A DNA stretch of 10,561 nucleotides from an uncultured Lacinutrix sp. (GTDB lineage: Bacteria > Bacteroidota > Bacteroidia > Flavobacteriales > Flavobacteriaceae), in NCBI GenBank assembly GCA_937916035.1, contig CALGIH010000134.1:1-10561 (forward strand). Reading direction: 5' to 3'. Below are positions 1-6,795 of this stretch, piece after piece (the stretch's first letter is position 1; each line of letters begins with the position of its first letter). The notes beneath the pieces were generated by a model. That model had not been told where the DNA came from. It was given only the letters and a program-made list of their open reading frames with translations, and did no database searches. The translations under genes and the position numbers were made by a program.

Positions 1-1612
1 CTATAATGAAGCTTGGGATGTAGATGCCATGAGTAATTACAACACGATTACCTCTTTAGCTGAATCTCCAAAACAACAAGGTTTATTATACGCAGGTACA
101 GATGATGGCATCATTCAAATGACCGAAGATGGCGGTAAGAACTGGACAAAAACATCTGTGGGTTCAATTCCCGGTGTTCCCGCTACTGCTTTTGTAAACG
201 ATATTCGTGCTGACCTTTTTGATGCCAATACGGTTTATGTGGCTATGGATAATCATAAATATGGCGACTTTACACCTTATTTATTAAAGAGTACGAATAA
301 AGGAAAAACGTGGAGTTCTATCTCGAGCAATATTCCGCAAGGCACTATGGTTTGGCGATTGGTGCAAGACCACGTAAAAAAAGACTTGCTTTTTGCTGCT
401 ACTGAATTCGGAATTTATTTCACCATAAACGGCGGTGGTCAATGGACTAAGTTGGAAGGCGGTGTGCCTACCATTTCGTTTAGAGACATTACCATTCAAC
501 GAAGAGAAAATGACCTTGTGGGCGCTTCGTTTGGTCGCGGATTTTATATTCTTGATGATATTACGCCTTTGCGCGAATTAACAAATTCAACACTTCAGCA
601 GGATGCCAAATTGTTTTCTACACGCGATGCGTGGTGGTATGTGGAACGACCTCATTTGAGTTTTGAGAGTGGTAAAGGAAGTCAAGGCGACAGCCACTTT
701 GTTGCTCCCAATCCTGATTTTGGCGCTGTATTTACCTATTATTTAAAAGAAGCTCCAAAAACTGCCGAAGCAAAACGAAAAGAATCTGAAAAAAATTATA
801 AAGACTCAGATGTTCCCTTTCCTGGGTATGATGCTTTATCGGCTGAAAGTCTGACGGAACAACCCCAATTAATTTTTGCTATTGAAAATAGCAGTGGCGA
901 AATTATACGAAAATTGACCACAACTCCAAAAGATGGAATCAACCGTATTGCTTGGGATTTAAGATACCCTACCTTAGAACCCATCATGCTCGATGAAAAA
1001 GAACCCTTGGAGGAAAACGAAGATGCACCGAAAGGATTGATGGCGCCTCCAGGCACTTACAAAGCAACCATGTATCTTCAAGAAAACGGAACTATTAAAA
1101 AACTGGATGAAACCATTACCTTTAATGTAAAACCTTTATACGAAGGCGCACTAAAAGGTTCGAGTCCTTCTGTTACGGCAGATTTTTGGAGAAGCTACGA
1201 AACTACAAGCCGAGAAATTTCAGCATTTAATATTGAAATGAAAAAGACCGCACAACGATTGACCGCAATGGAAAAAGCTGCGAATAAAACCAATCTCGAG
1301 CCCGGAAGTTTGGAGACTCAATTCAATGCCATCCGTAATGACCTCAACGCATTGAACGCTGATATCTACGGAAATCCAGCAAAATTATCCATTGGCGAAA
1401 AGACTGCGCCCCAGCTGGGAGAAAGACTTTTTGCCGTGTATAGGGGGATTGAGCGCTCTACGTACGGCCCCACCAATACGCATAAAAACCAATTACAAAT
1501 TATAACCACACAATTGACGGGTGCAACGAATAGATTGAATGCCATCCAGCAAAAACTGGAGAGTATGTACACCCAATTAAAAGCAGCGGGAGCACCTTAT
1601 GTAGAGAAATAG
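1..1612 (+). CDS. Asp-box (BNR/VPS10-like) beta-propeller exported protein, C-terminal part
   Basis: The reading frame is open from the first bases of the window, so the start lies outside it. The internal Met at position 29 is preceded by in-frame residues Y-N-E-A-W-D-V-D-A and is not a credible start. Counting from that Met, three Asp-box motifs (S/T-x-D/N-x-G-x-x-W) occur near residues 32-39 (TEDGGKNW), 88-95 (STNKGKTW) and 132-139 (TINGGGQW). These are the blades of a sialidase/sortilin-type beta-propeller. After the propeller comes a stretch with a PPGTYKATMYL segment typical of a beta-sandwich domain, then a charged, probably helical C-terminus ending APYVEK. Bacteroidetes proteins of this kind are usually about 1000 residues, exported, and annotated loosely as glycosyl hydrolase or photosystem-assembly-like. 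No catalytic residues can be assigned, so the activity is unknown. It converges on argS; no T-tract terminator is seen after the stop. Confidence 0.85.
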   Translation, partial: YNEAWDVDAMSNYNTITSLAESPKQQGLLYAGTDDGIIQMTEDGGKNWTKTSVGSIPGVPATAFVNDIRADLFDANTVYVAMDNHKYGDFTPYLLKSTNKGKTWSSISSNIPQGTMVWRLVQDHVKKDLLFAATEFGIYFTINGGGQWTKLEGGVPTISFRDITIQRRENDLVGASFGRGFYILDDITPLRELTNSTLQQDAKLFSTRDAWWYVERPHLSFESGKGSQGDSHFVAPNPDFGAVFTYYLKEAPKTAEAKRKESEKNYKDSDVPFPGYDALSAESLTEQPQLIFAIENSSGEIIRKLTTTPKDGINRIAWDLRYPTLEPIMLDEKEPLEENEDAPKGLMAPPGTYKATMYLQENGTIKKLDETITFNVKPLYEGALKGSSPSVTADFWRSYETTSREISAFNIEMKKTAQRLTAMEKAANKTNLEPGSLETQFNAIRNDLNALNADIYGNPAKLSIGEKTAPQLGERLFAVYRGIERSTYGPTNTHKNQLQIITTQLTGATNRLNAIQQKLESMYTQLKAAGAPYVEK

Positions 1613-1664
1613 GTTTTAAAATCCTGATAGCTTTGTTATACTAAATGCATTTAAAAATTCTGAA

Positions 1665-1736
1665 ATGAGTACTTCGGAAATTTTAAGTTTTGCTTTGTTG
1701 TATTTGTTATTGGGTATATATAACTGCTGGACTTAA
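1665..1736 (+). other. Orphan 23-codon hydrophobic ORF, probably a gene-start fragment
   Basis: An ATG opens a short frame reading MSTSEILSFALLYLLLGIYN and ending at TAA after 23 codons. The peptide looks like the N-terminus of a membrane protein: a short polar start followed by one hydrophobic helix. It overlaps, in a different frame, the start of the transposase-like remnant. The helix-like reading stops being plausible at about the point where the transposase-like similarity begins (near 1720). This fits a 5' fragment of a gene cut by an insertion or deletion, but a chance ORF or a real small membrane peptide is possible. No function is proposed. Confidence 0.25.
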
Positions 1737-1899
1737 GGGAAAATATGTCGGTGCTGAAGATCAGGGAAACGGAATTTGGAGAGTATTCTATAGAGATGTT
1801 TTTTTAGGGTACTTTAATAGTACACTAAGTAACGAAACTTCAACCATAAAGATATACCCATCAACCTCTGTTAGAGGAATTGGAAACTATGTGCCTTAA
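1690..1899 (+). pseudogene. Remnant of a transposase/integrase C-terminus
   Basis: The frame can be opened only by TTG at 1690, and the first residues (LLCCICYW) are not convincing. From about 1720 the translation reads ITAGLKGKYVGAED, then GIWRVFYRDVFLGYF. This resembles the small beta-strand domain after the DDE core in IS481-like transposases, whose usual form is a 'G..VG..e...G.W.V.f....lGyf' pattern followed by a short tail. The DDE catalytic core and helix-turn-helix are absent, so at most about 60 C-terminal residues remain. The assignment rests on pattern recognition and is moderately sure. An unrelated small protein is the alternative. A weak 5-bp stem with a 3-nt loop (1865-1877) lies inside it, with no flanking terminal repeat that I can identify. 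Confidence 0.5.
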
Positions 1900-1916
1900 C
1901 GAACACTCCATAAACC

Positions 1917-3698
1917 CTACATTCTTTCAGGTACTTCAATACCTAACAAATCAAAGGCATTTTTTAAAGTACTAGAAACACTTTGTGCTAACTGCACCCT
2001 CAATATCTTCTCGTTTTGCTCATCAGCACCAAGGATAGATACATTTTGGTAAAAGGAGTTAAACTCTTTAACCAAGTCGTACGTAAAATTAGCTACCATA
2101 GCAGGACTGTGGTTTGCAGCTGCTTGCTGTATCACATCTGGAAATAACTCTAACTGCTTAATGAGTTCTTTTTCTTTAGGATGTAGAGACACTTTATCTG
2201 CGCTTAGTGTAACAGAAGCATCAAAATCTACTTTACGTAAAATAGCTTGAATTCTCGCATAAGTATATTGTATAAAAGGTCCTGTATTTCCTTGAAAATC
2301 TACAGATTCTTTTGGATCAAACAGAATCCGTTTTTTTGGGTCCACCTTTAAGATATAATACTTTAAAGCACCCAAACCAATGATTCTATAGATATCCTTT
2401 TTTTCTTCTTTTGTATAGCCTTCAAGTTTTCCTAAGTCTTGAGAAATTTCTTGAGCAGTAGTTGCCATTTCGGCAATTAAATCGTCGGCATCAACCACAG
2501 TCCCTTCTCTACTTTTCATTTTTCCGCTAGGCAAATCGACCATTCCATAACTTAAATGGAATAGATTTTTAGCCCAATCAAAACCGAGTTTCTTCAAAAT
2601 TAAAAACAAGACTTTAAAATGGTAATCTTGTTCATTACCAACTGTATAAACCATACCTCCAACATCTGGACAATCTTTAAGTCGCTGTATGGCTGTACCA
2701 ATGTCTTGCGTCATATAGACTGCTGTACCATCTGAACGCAACACTATTTTTTCGTCCAAGCCATCAGCTGTTAAATCACACCAAACAGAACCATCGTCCT
2801 TGGCAAAAAATACGCCTGTTTTTAAGCCTTCAGCAATAAATTCTTTACCTAACAAATAGGTGTTGCTTTCGTAATAGTAGCTATCAAAATCGACACCAAT
2901 ATTTTTATAAGTGGTTTCAAAACCTTTATAAACCCAATCGTTCATCATTTTCCAAAGCGCAACAACATCTTTATCTCCAGCTTCCCATTTAATAAGCATG
3001 TCTTGAGCTTCCAACAAAATTGGAGCTTGCTTTTTTGCGTCTTCTTCAGAAAGTCCTTTCGCCATTAAATCAGCAATTTCTTTCTTGTAGACTTTATCAA
3101 ATTTCACGTAGTAATTACCAACCAACTTATCTCCTTTCAATTCTGTGTTTTCAGGTGTTTCGTTATTCCCATAACGTTTCCATGCCAACATACTTTTACA
3201 AATATGAATCCCTCGATCGTTAATGATTTGGGTTTTATATACCTTTTTTCCTGAAGCTTTTAAAATTTCGGCAACACTATGACCTAATAGCACATTTCGA
3301 ACGTGTCCTAAATGCAAAGGTTTGTTGGTGTTTGGTGAAGAATATTCAACCATGACAGCTTTGTCATCTATATCCTGAACAAAACCATATTTGGTATCGT
3401 CTTTAATACTATTGAAAAAATCCAGATAGAAACCATCAGCAATCACAAGATTTAAGAAGCCTTTTACTACGTTGAATGCTTTTACTTCAGCAACGTGTTC
3501 AACGAGATACTCACCTAAATCTTCACCTAATTTTGCAGGATTCATTTTAACAATACGCAACATAGGAAAGGTCACTACAGTGATATCGCCTTCAAACTCT
3601 TTACGAGTCGACTGAAATTCTACAGTATCAAGTTCAGCCTGATATAAATTAGAAAAAGCTTTTTTTACGTGTAATGATAAAGTTTCCTGAATGGTCAT
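1917..3698 (-). CDS. argS: Arginyl-tRNA synthetase (class I)
   Basis: This cytoplasmic enzyme charges tRNA-Arg with arginine using ATP. The 593-residue length is normal for bacterial ArgS. The order of parts is typical: an N-terminal additional domain (about residues 1-110), the Rossmann catalytic fold starting with SPNTNKPLHLGHVRN (HIGH signature at residues 129-132, HLGH), the KMSKS-like loop at 393-397 (KMKSR, followed by EGT), and a C-terminal anticodon-binding DALR domain from about residue 470 (GPFIQYTYARIQAIL). The ATG start is supported by this intact N-terminal domain and by AGGA just before the start codon. A perfect Bacteroidetes -7 box lies about 20 bp upstream. It is transcribed towards the plus-strand propeller gene and appears monocistronic. 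No frame damage was seen. Confidence 0.98.
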   Translation of the reverse strand: MTIQETLSLHVKKAFSNLYQAELDTVEFQSTRKEFEGDITVVTFPMLRIVKMNPAKLGEDLGEYLVEHVAEVKAFNVVKGFLNLVIADGFYLDFFNSIKDDTKYGFVQDIDDKAVMVEYSSPNTNKPLHLGHVRNVLLGHSVAEILKASGKKVYKTQIINDRGIHICKSMLAWKRYGNNETPENTELKGDKLVGNYYVKFDKVYKKEIADLMAKGLSEEDAKKQAPILLEAQDMLIKWEAGDKDVVALWKMMNDWVYKGFETTYKNIGVDFDSYYYESNTYLLGKEFIAEGLKTGVFFAKDDGSVWCDLTADGLDEKIVLRSDGTAVYMTQDIGTAIQRLKDCPDVGGMVYTVGNEQDYHFKVLFLILKKLGFDWAKNLFHLSYGMVDLPSGKMKSREGTVVDADDLIAEMATTAQEISQDLGKLEGYTKEEKKDIYRIIGLGALKYYILKVDPKKRILFDPKESVDFQGNTGPFIQYTYARIQAILRKVDFDASVTLSADKVSLHPKEKELIKQLELFPDVIQQAAANHSPAMVANFTYDLVKEFNSFYQNVSILGADEQNEKILRVQLAQSVSSTLKNAFDLLGIEVPERM

Positions 3699-3718
3699 TC
3701 CTGCTAAATTTTAAGCTG

Positions 3719-3755
3719 CAAAGATATGTTTTTTTACAGCAATTTTTATTCAAAA
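3719..3755 (-). promoter_or_regulatory. Probable argS promoter (Bacteroidetes type)
   Basis: On the minus strand TATCTTTG (3726-3719) matches the TAnnTTTG -7 consensus exactly and sits 20 bp before the argS ATG. A TTTTG stretch at 3755-3751 is the candidate -33 element, with a 24-nt spacer, slightly longer than the 17-23 nt usual in Flavobacterium. The predicted 5' leader is about 15 nt. The bases from the end of the -7 box onwards, TTTGCAGCTTAAA, recur identically at the ctlX promoter. Confidence 0.5.
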
Positions 3756-3764
3756 GTGAGCATT

Positions 3765-3796
3765 AAAAAAGCTTGGTAACACGAGGTTATCAAGCT
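3765..3796 (-). terminator. Rho-independent terminator after the small membrane protein gene
   Basis: Read on the minus strand, an 11-bp stem AGCTTGATAAC / GTTACCAAGCT (one G-T pair) closes a CTCGT loop and runs directly into a T tract (complement of the A run at 3765-3770). It lies about 25 bp past the stop of the frameshifted small gene and just upstream of the argS promoter, so it would insulate argS from that unit. Confidence 0.8.
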
Positions 3797-3820
3797 ATTT
3801 ATAATATCCTTAAATAAAGA

Positions 3821-4023
3821 TTAAGCTTTCTTTCCGCCTAATCTACTTAGTGCTACAGCTACCAAACCTAAACCTATAGTAATGTAAGAATCATTGTTAT
3901 CTTGCACTTCGCGCTTATCACTCCAAGATCCATTGAAGCTTCTGGCGCAATTAAGGTGTAAATACCATAGCCTAATAATACAACGCCTACGACGAGTAAA
4001 ATCATTTTAACTATACTATTCAT
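3821..4023 (-). pseudogene. Small two-helix membrane protein, frameshifted (DUF3185-like layout)
   Basis: From ATG at 4023 the first frame gives MNSIVKMILLVVGVVLLGYG then IYTLIAPEAS, a clear first membrane helix. In this frame the reading then degrades to unrelated residues and stops at 3874. The -1 frame, entered at about 3931, gives GSWSDKREVQDNNDSY and a second hydrophobic helix ITIGLGLVAVAL, ending SRLGGKKA at TAA 3821-3823. Joining the two halves gives about 67 residues: helix, polar linker, helix, basic tail. This is the layout of DUF3185-type and similar small inner-membrane proteins. A single-base deletion near 3931-3934 (AATGGA context) explains it. It may be a real null mutation, a sequencing error, or programmed slippage, although no slippery homopolymer is present. 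A terminator follows the gene, which supports its having been a real gene. The function is unknown. Confidence 0.7.
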
Positions 4024-4286
4024 AATTCTATTTTTTTTAGTTTATGTTAAAATACGTATTATTTTTTTGAAACTTATTTAATTCATTATCAAATATTTAA
4101 CGTTTATCGCGTTTTTGAATCGTTAGGATGTGCATTTCATCGACGCTTATGTAGTTTTTCTATGATTTATGCCTTTCATCGATGCAACATTTTTTAGGCA
4201 AAATTTATTGTTCCTTTTATCTAATTTATTGGTATTAAAACCTAGAAATTAGGCATTGAACATGATTTAACCAATTTTTGTTATAA
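4024..4286. other. AT-rich intergenic stretch with palindrome and direct repeat
   Basis: No convincing gene was found on either strand. It contains a perfect 10-bp palindrome AATACGTATT (4051-4060), about 30 bp upstream of the small membrane protein start. It also contains a 15-bp near-direct repeat described separately, and then featureless AT-rich sequence up to the histidine kinase remnant. It may include former upstream DNA of that kinase gene; this is inference. Confidence 0.5.
4132..4185. repeat. Spaced 15-bp direct repeat
   Basis: GCATTTCATCGACGC (4132-4146) and GCCTTTCATCGATGC (4171-4185) agree at 13 of 15 positions, with starts 39 bp apart. The second copy contains the 8-bp palindrome CATCGATG. 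Such a pair could be a regulator-binding site for a lost neighbouring gene. No reading frame explains it. Confidence 0.55.
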
Positions 4287-4379
4287 GCTATTAATCATGG
4301 AAAAATTTGGGTTGAAAGTGAACCTAATTTAGGTAGTAAGTTCTTTGTTGAGCTTCCTAAACCAAAGCCAATTTCATAA
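4287..4379 (+). pseudogene. Sensor histidine kinase C-terminal remnant (G2 box end of ATPase domain)
   Basis: The frame between TAA at 4284-4286 and TAA at 4377-4379 reads AINHGKIWVESEPNLGSKFF followed by VELPKPKPIS. This matches the end of HATPase_c domains, where 'hGG.I.VeSe.g.GS.F...lP' covers the last strand pair around the G2 box. Nothing upstream in any plus-strand frame restores the N, G1 or F boxes or an H box, so only the last 30 or so residues survive. One glycine of the usual HGGKI motif appears to be missing. It is convergent with, and ends 5 bp from, the MFS gene. It is most simply the leftover of a deleted kinase gene. Confidence 0.75.
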
Positions 4380-4384
4380 TACCT

Positions 4385-5641
4385 TTAGCTTTTTCTATAT
4401 AATTTGTAGTAATACCAAGCTGCAATACCTCCAATAAAAGAAAATATAGCTAACATCAAAAAAACATGTTGATGCCCTTTAGCACCTGGAGAATTTTCTA
4501 AGAGAAATCCCATTGCTGGACCAGCAAAAATATCTGGTGTGTAGCCAATAATAGAAATAAGACCAACAGCAGTTCCAGTTAAAACCAAAGGAATATTCCC
4601 TCTCTCCATGACAGCAAAATAAAGCGATCTTGCAGCATAAACTCCAGTTGCAACAACCAATATTGAAATAAAGAATAAGGCTGTTTCTGATCCTGAAATT
4701 ATTCCACTAGCAAATAATAAAGCTCCTAAAAAGGAAACGATAAAACTAACCAGTAACCAGAAAGTAGTTTTCGTTCTATCTGCCAATACACCAATAACAA
4801 CGCCAATAACAGGCCGAATGAATAATAAAAACGTACCTACTTGAGCCGATTGCATCTGATCGTATAACATGACGTCTTTAGCATACAAAGAAAAAACATC
4901 CGTAATTTTATAACCAACATAAGCACACAAGATAATAACCATAAGCAACCAAACTGAAGGTAAACGCAATACTTCTCTAACTTGAGACATCGTTATTTTT
5001 TCCAAAACAATTTCTTTCTCTGTTTTCTTATCTAATTTTAAAAAGAACCAAACCAATATACCAACAAGAATAACAATAATTGAAGACACTAAAATTACTT
5101 GTTTAAAAGCAGCTTTACTTTCAGACGTTGTTGCATCTACAATTTCTGAAGTGATAAACAGCGAAAAAATAAGCACGCCTAAAACTCCAAAAAGCGCTCC
5201 TACCAAACCTCTACCTCCATCTAAAAAACCAAACGCTTTTCCTTGCGATTTTGTTCCTCCCCAAACTCTTGTGGCCTTAATCATTGGAGCCCAAAACAAA
5301 AATATAGTTGTAAAACCCCAATAACCATAGAGTATTTTCAACACATTATAACTCGGGAAAGTAGCATATACAATTCCACCCAAAGCAGTCATCCATAAAG
5401 CTACAGCAATTAATTTTCTTGGTTGAAACTTATCGGCCAAAGGACCTCCAAATAGATATGAAAGCAAAGCGACAATACCATACACAGAAAAGCAAAGACC
5501 TAGCTGAATATTATCTAAATTAAAAACTTCGAGAACGGTTGGCCTAAAAACTCGTGCAAGTACAAAGGGAAGAATAAATACAGATTCTCCAGCTAATATA
5601 AGTAGTAAGAGAAAATACCAAGGTGCTTTTTGTTGATGCAT
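4385..5641 (-). CDS. MFS transporter, about 12 membrane helices
   Basis: An inner-membrane secondary transporter of the major facilitator superfamily; 418 residues is a standard length. Hydrophobic segments run throughout from residue 9. Motif A is visible in the first half after helix 2 (GGPLADKFQPRK, about residues 65-76), and its counterpart is in the second half (VLADRTKTTFW, about 280-290), as expected for two six-helix bundles. A charged cytoplasmic loop with KLDKKTEKEIVLEK lies between the halves. The segment QGKAFGFLDGGRGL recalls YihN-like and organophosphate-antiporter-like transporters, but the substrate cannot be read from sequence. It begins 72 bp after the ctlX stop on the same strand with no terminator between them, so it is probably co-transcribed. 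Transport of citrulline, ornithine, arginine or a related compound is an inference from that context. Confidence 0.93.
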   Translation of the reverse strand: MHQQKAPWYFLLLLILAGESVFILPFVLARVFRPTVLEVFNLDNIQLGLCFSVYGIVALLSYLFGGPLADKFQPRKLIAVALWMTALGGIVYATFPSYNVLKILYGYWGFTTIFLFWAPMIKATRVWGGTKSQGKAFGFLDGGRGLVGALFGVLGVLIFSLFITSEIVDATTSESKAAFKQVILVSSIIVILVGILVWFFLKLDKKTEKEIVLEKITMSQVREVLRLPSVWLLMVIILCAYVGYKITDVFSLYAKDVMLYDQMQSAQVGTFLLFIRPVIGVVIGVLADRTKTTFWLLVSFIVSFLGALLFASGIISGSETALFFISILVVATGVYAARSLYFAVMERGNIPLVLTGTAVGLISIIGYTPDIFAGPAMGFLLENSPGAKGHQHVFLMLAIFSFIGGIAAWYYYKLYRKS

Positions 5642-5713
5642 TGAACTATAGGTTTAATGCTAAAATAGCTCAATAAATTGACTTTAATTATTTAGAAGAA
5701 TAAATGAGTTAAA

Positions 5714-6649
5714 CTAAGCTCGTGGCAAAAAGACCTCAGCCATCATACAACGTGCACTTCCACCACCACAAGCTTCAATAATATTAAGTGAGATTGATAC
5801 AATTTTAGTGTGTTTTTCTAAGGTTTTTATTTGCGCTGGTGATAACGTATCATAAGCTGCTTGACTCATAATTAAGTAACGCTTATCATCTTTACCTTTG
5901 ACCTGTAACATATTGCCAGCAAAATTATTGACTTGTTTTTCGTTAATATCAATAATTTCTTTGCCATCTTCTTTAAGATGTTTGATGACATTTTTACGTT
6001 CTTTTTTATCGTCGATACTTGCTAGGCAAATCACTGCAAAGGTTTCCCCTAAGCACATCATCACGTTGGTATGATAGATTGGTGTACGGTTTCCATCAAC
6101 GGTTTGATTCGCTGTAAAAACAATAGGAGTAAACTCAAAATCTTCACAGAATTCTATAAATAATTCTTCGTTAGCACGTTCAGATAAAGTGCAATAGGCT
6201 TTTCTGTTGACACGATCTAACAACAAACTTCCTGTGCCTTCTAAAAACAAATTATCGTCTTCAGCACTTGTGTAATCAATGATGTTTTTAATATTAAACC
6301 CTTCGCTTTCCAATTGGTCTAAAACTGATTCACGACGCTCTGAACGCCTGTTTTCAGCAAACATTGGATACAAACCAACGTTTCCATTTTCGTGAAATGA
6401 AATCCAATTGTTTGGAAAATGGGAGTCTGGAGTATCCAAGCCATCTTTTGCATCAAACACAACGACATGGACTCCAATACTTCTTAGTTTTTCAACAAAA
6501 GCATCAAATTCTTCCTGAGCATTTAACTGTAAAGTTGCTTGTGCCACATCATTCATTTCTTTTTGATAATGATTGTTTACGGCAGTTTGTTCATTGGCTC
6601 TAAAGCTTGTAGGACGAACCATTAAAATGGTATTGGTGGTTTGTTGCAT
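5714..6649 (-). CDS. ctlX: Citrulline hydrolase (ureidase) CtlX, amidinotransferase superfamily
   Basis: CtlX-type enzymes hydrolyse the ureido group of citrulline to ornithine, ammonia and CO2 in the cytoplasm. The family was named in Francisella. The 311-residue protein begins TNTILMVRPTSFRANEQTAV, typical of the group. It has HFPNNWISFH (residues 77-86), LEGTGSLLLDR (136-146, containing the conserved acidic residue), YHTNVMMCLGE (192-202, with the probable catalytic His193), and CGGGSARCMMAEVF near the end, where Cys301 is the expected nucleophile by analogy with arginine deiminase GG-x-RC. All expected catalytic parts are present. The ATG follows a -7 box by 18 bp. It lies with a deiminase-family gene upstream and a transporter downstream. 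Other guanidino-group hydrolase activities in the same superfamily are the alternative. Confidence 0.88.
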   Translation of the reverse strand: MQQTTNTILMVRPTSFRANEQTAVNNHYQKEMNDVAQATLQLNAQEEFDAFVEKLRSIGVHVVVFDAKDGLDTPDSHFPNNWISFHENGNVGLYPMFAENRRSERRESVLDQLESEGFNIKNIIDYTSAEDDNLFLEGTGSLLLDRVNRKAYCTLSERANEELFIEFCEDFEFTPIVFTANQTVDGNRTPIYHTNVMMCLGETFAVICLASIDDKKERKNVIKHLKEDGKEIIDINEKQVNNFAGNMLQVKGKDDKRYLIMSQAAYDTLSPAQIKTLEKHTKIVSISLNIIEACGGGSARCMMAEVFLPRA

Positions 6650-6667
6650 TGACTAACATTTAAGCTG

Positions 6668-6675
6668 CAAAATTA
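6668..6675 (-). promoter_or_regulatory. ctlX -7 promoter box
   Basis: TAATTTTG on the minus strand is a perfect TAnnTTTG -7 element, 18 bp before the ctlX ATG. No TTG lies at the usual 17-23 nt upstream, so the -33 element is weak or absent, which could mean activator dependence. The bases from its TTTG onward (TTTGCAGCTTAAA) are identical to those at the argS promoter. Confidence 0.45.
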
Positions 6676-6698
6676 ATCATTTTAAAGATAAACCTAAC

Positions 6699-6711
6699 TT
6701 GACTTTGTCAA
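6699..6711. repeat. Small inverted repeat TTGAC-TTT-GTCAA
   Basis: Perfect 5-bp arms around 3 bp, centred about 33 bp upstream of the ctlX -7 box. The position suits an operator near the -33 region. The short arms also occur by chance in AT-rich DNA. Confidence 0.3.
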
Positions 6712-6725
6712 AAAAATAGTCGAAA

Positions 6726-6785
6726 TTCGTTTAACGTTTGATATAAGTCATTAAAAACGACGTCATATCATTAAAGTTAAACGAA
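6726..6785. repeat. 60-bp interrupted inverted repeat between the M20 gene and ctlX
   Basis: TTCGTTTAAC (6726-6735) and GTTAAACGAA (6776-6785) are perfect 10-bp inverted arms. Inside them GATAT and ATATC (about 6740-6770) form a second nested pair after a small internal mismatch. The centre includes the palindrome GACGTC. It begins 10 bp past the M20 stop. Read on the minus strand, a run of T follows about 9 nt after the outer arm, so it may act as an imperfect terminator for the peptidase transcript, as an operator for ctlX, or as both. Confidence 0.5.
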
Positions 6786-6795
6786 ACCAAAAAAA

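Noticed and set aside
284..499. Minus-strand ORF of 71 codons inside the propeller gene
   Set aside because: Antisense shadow of a well-supported coding frame with no domain-like sequence; the same applies to 796-1056 and 1366-1572.
1613..1630. GGTTTTAAAATCC after the propeller gene as a terminator
   Set aside because: No loop and imperfect symmetry; it cannot form a useful hairpin followed by a T run.
1865..1877. CCTCT-GTT-AGAGG hairpin near the argS 3' end as a terminator
   Set aside because: Only a 5-bp stem with a 3-nt loop and no T tract on either strand; it lies within the transposase-like remnant.
3020..3223. Plus-strand ORF within argS
   Set aside because: Antisense shadow of argS; the composition is not protein-like. 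Similar shadows at 6364-6603, 7118-7333, 8818-9012 and 9998-10246 were dismissed for the same reason.
5659..5669. GCTA-AAA-TAGC palindrome between ctlX and the MFS gene as an operator or terminator
   Set aside because: Four-bp arms in AT-rich DNA are expected by chance, and there is no T run.
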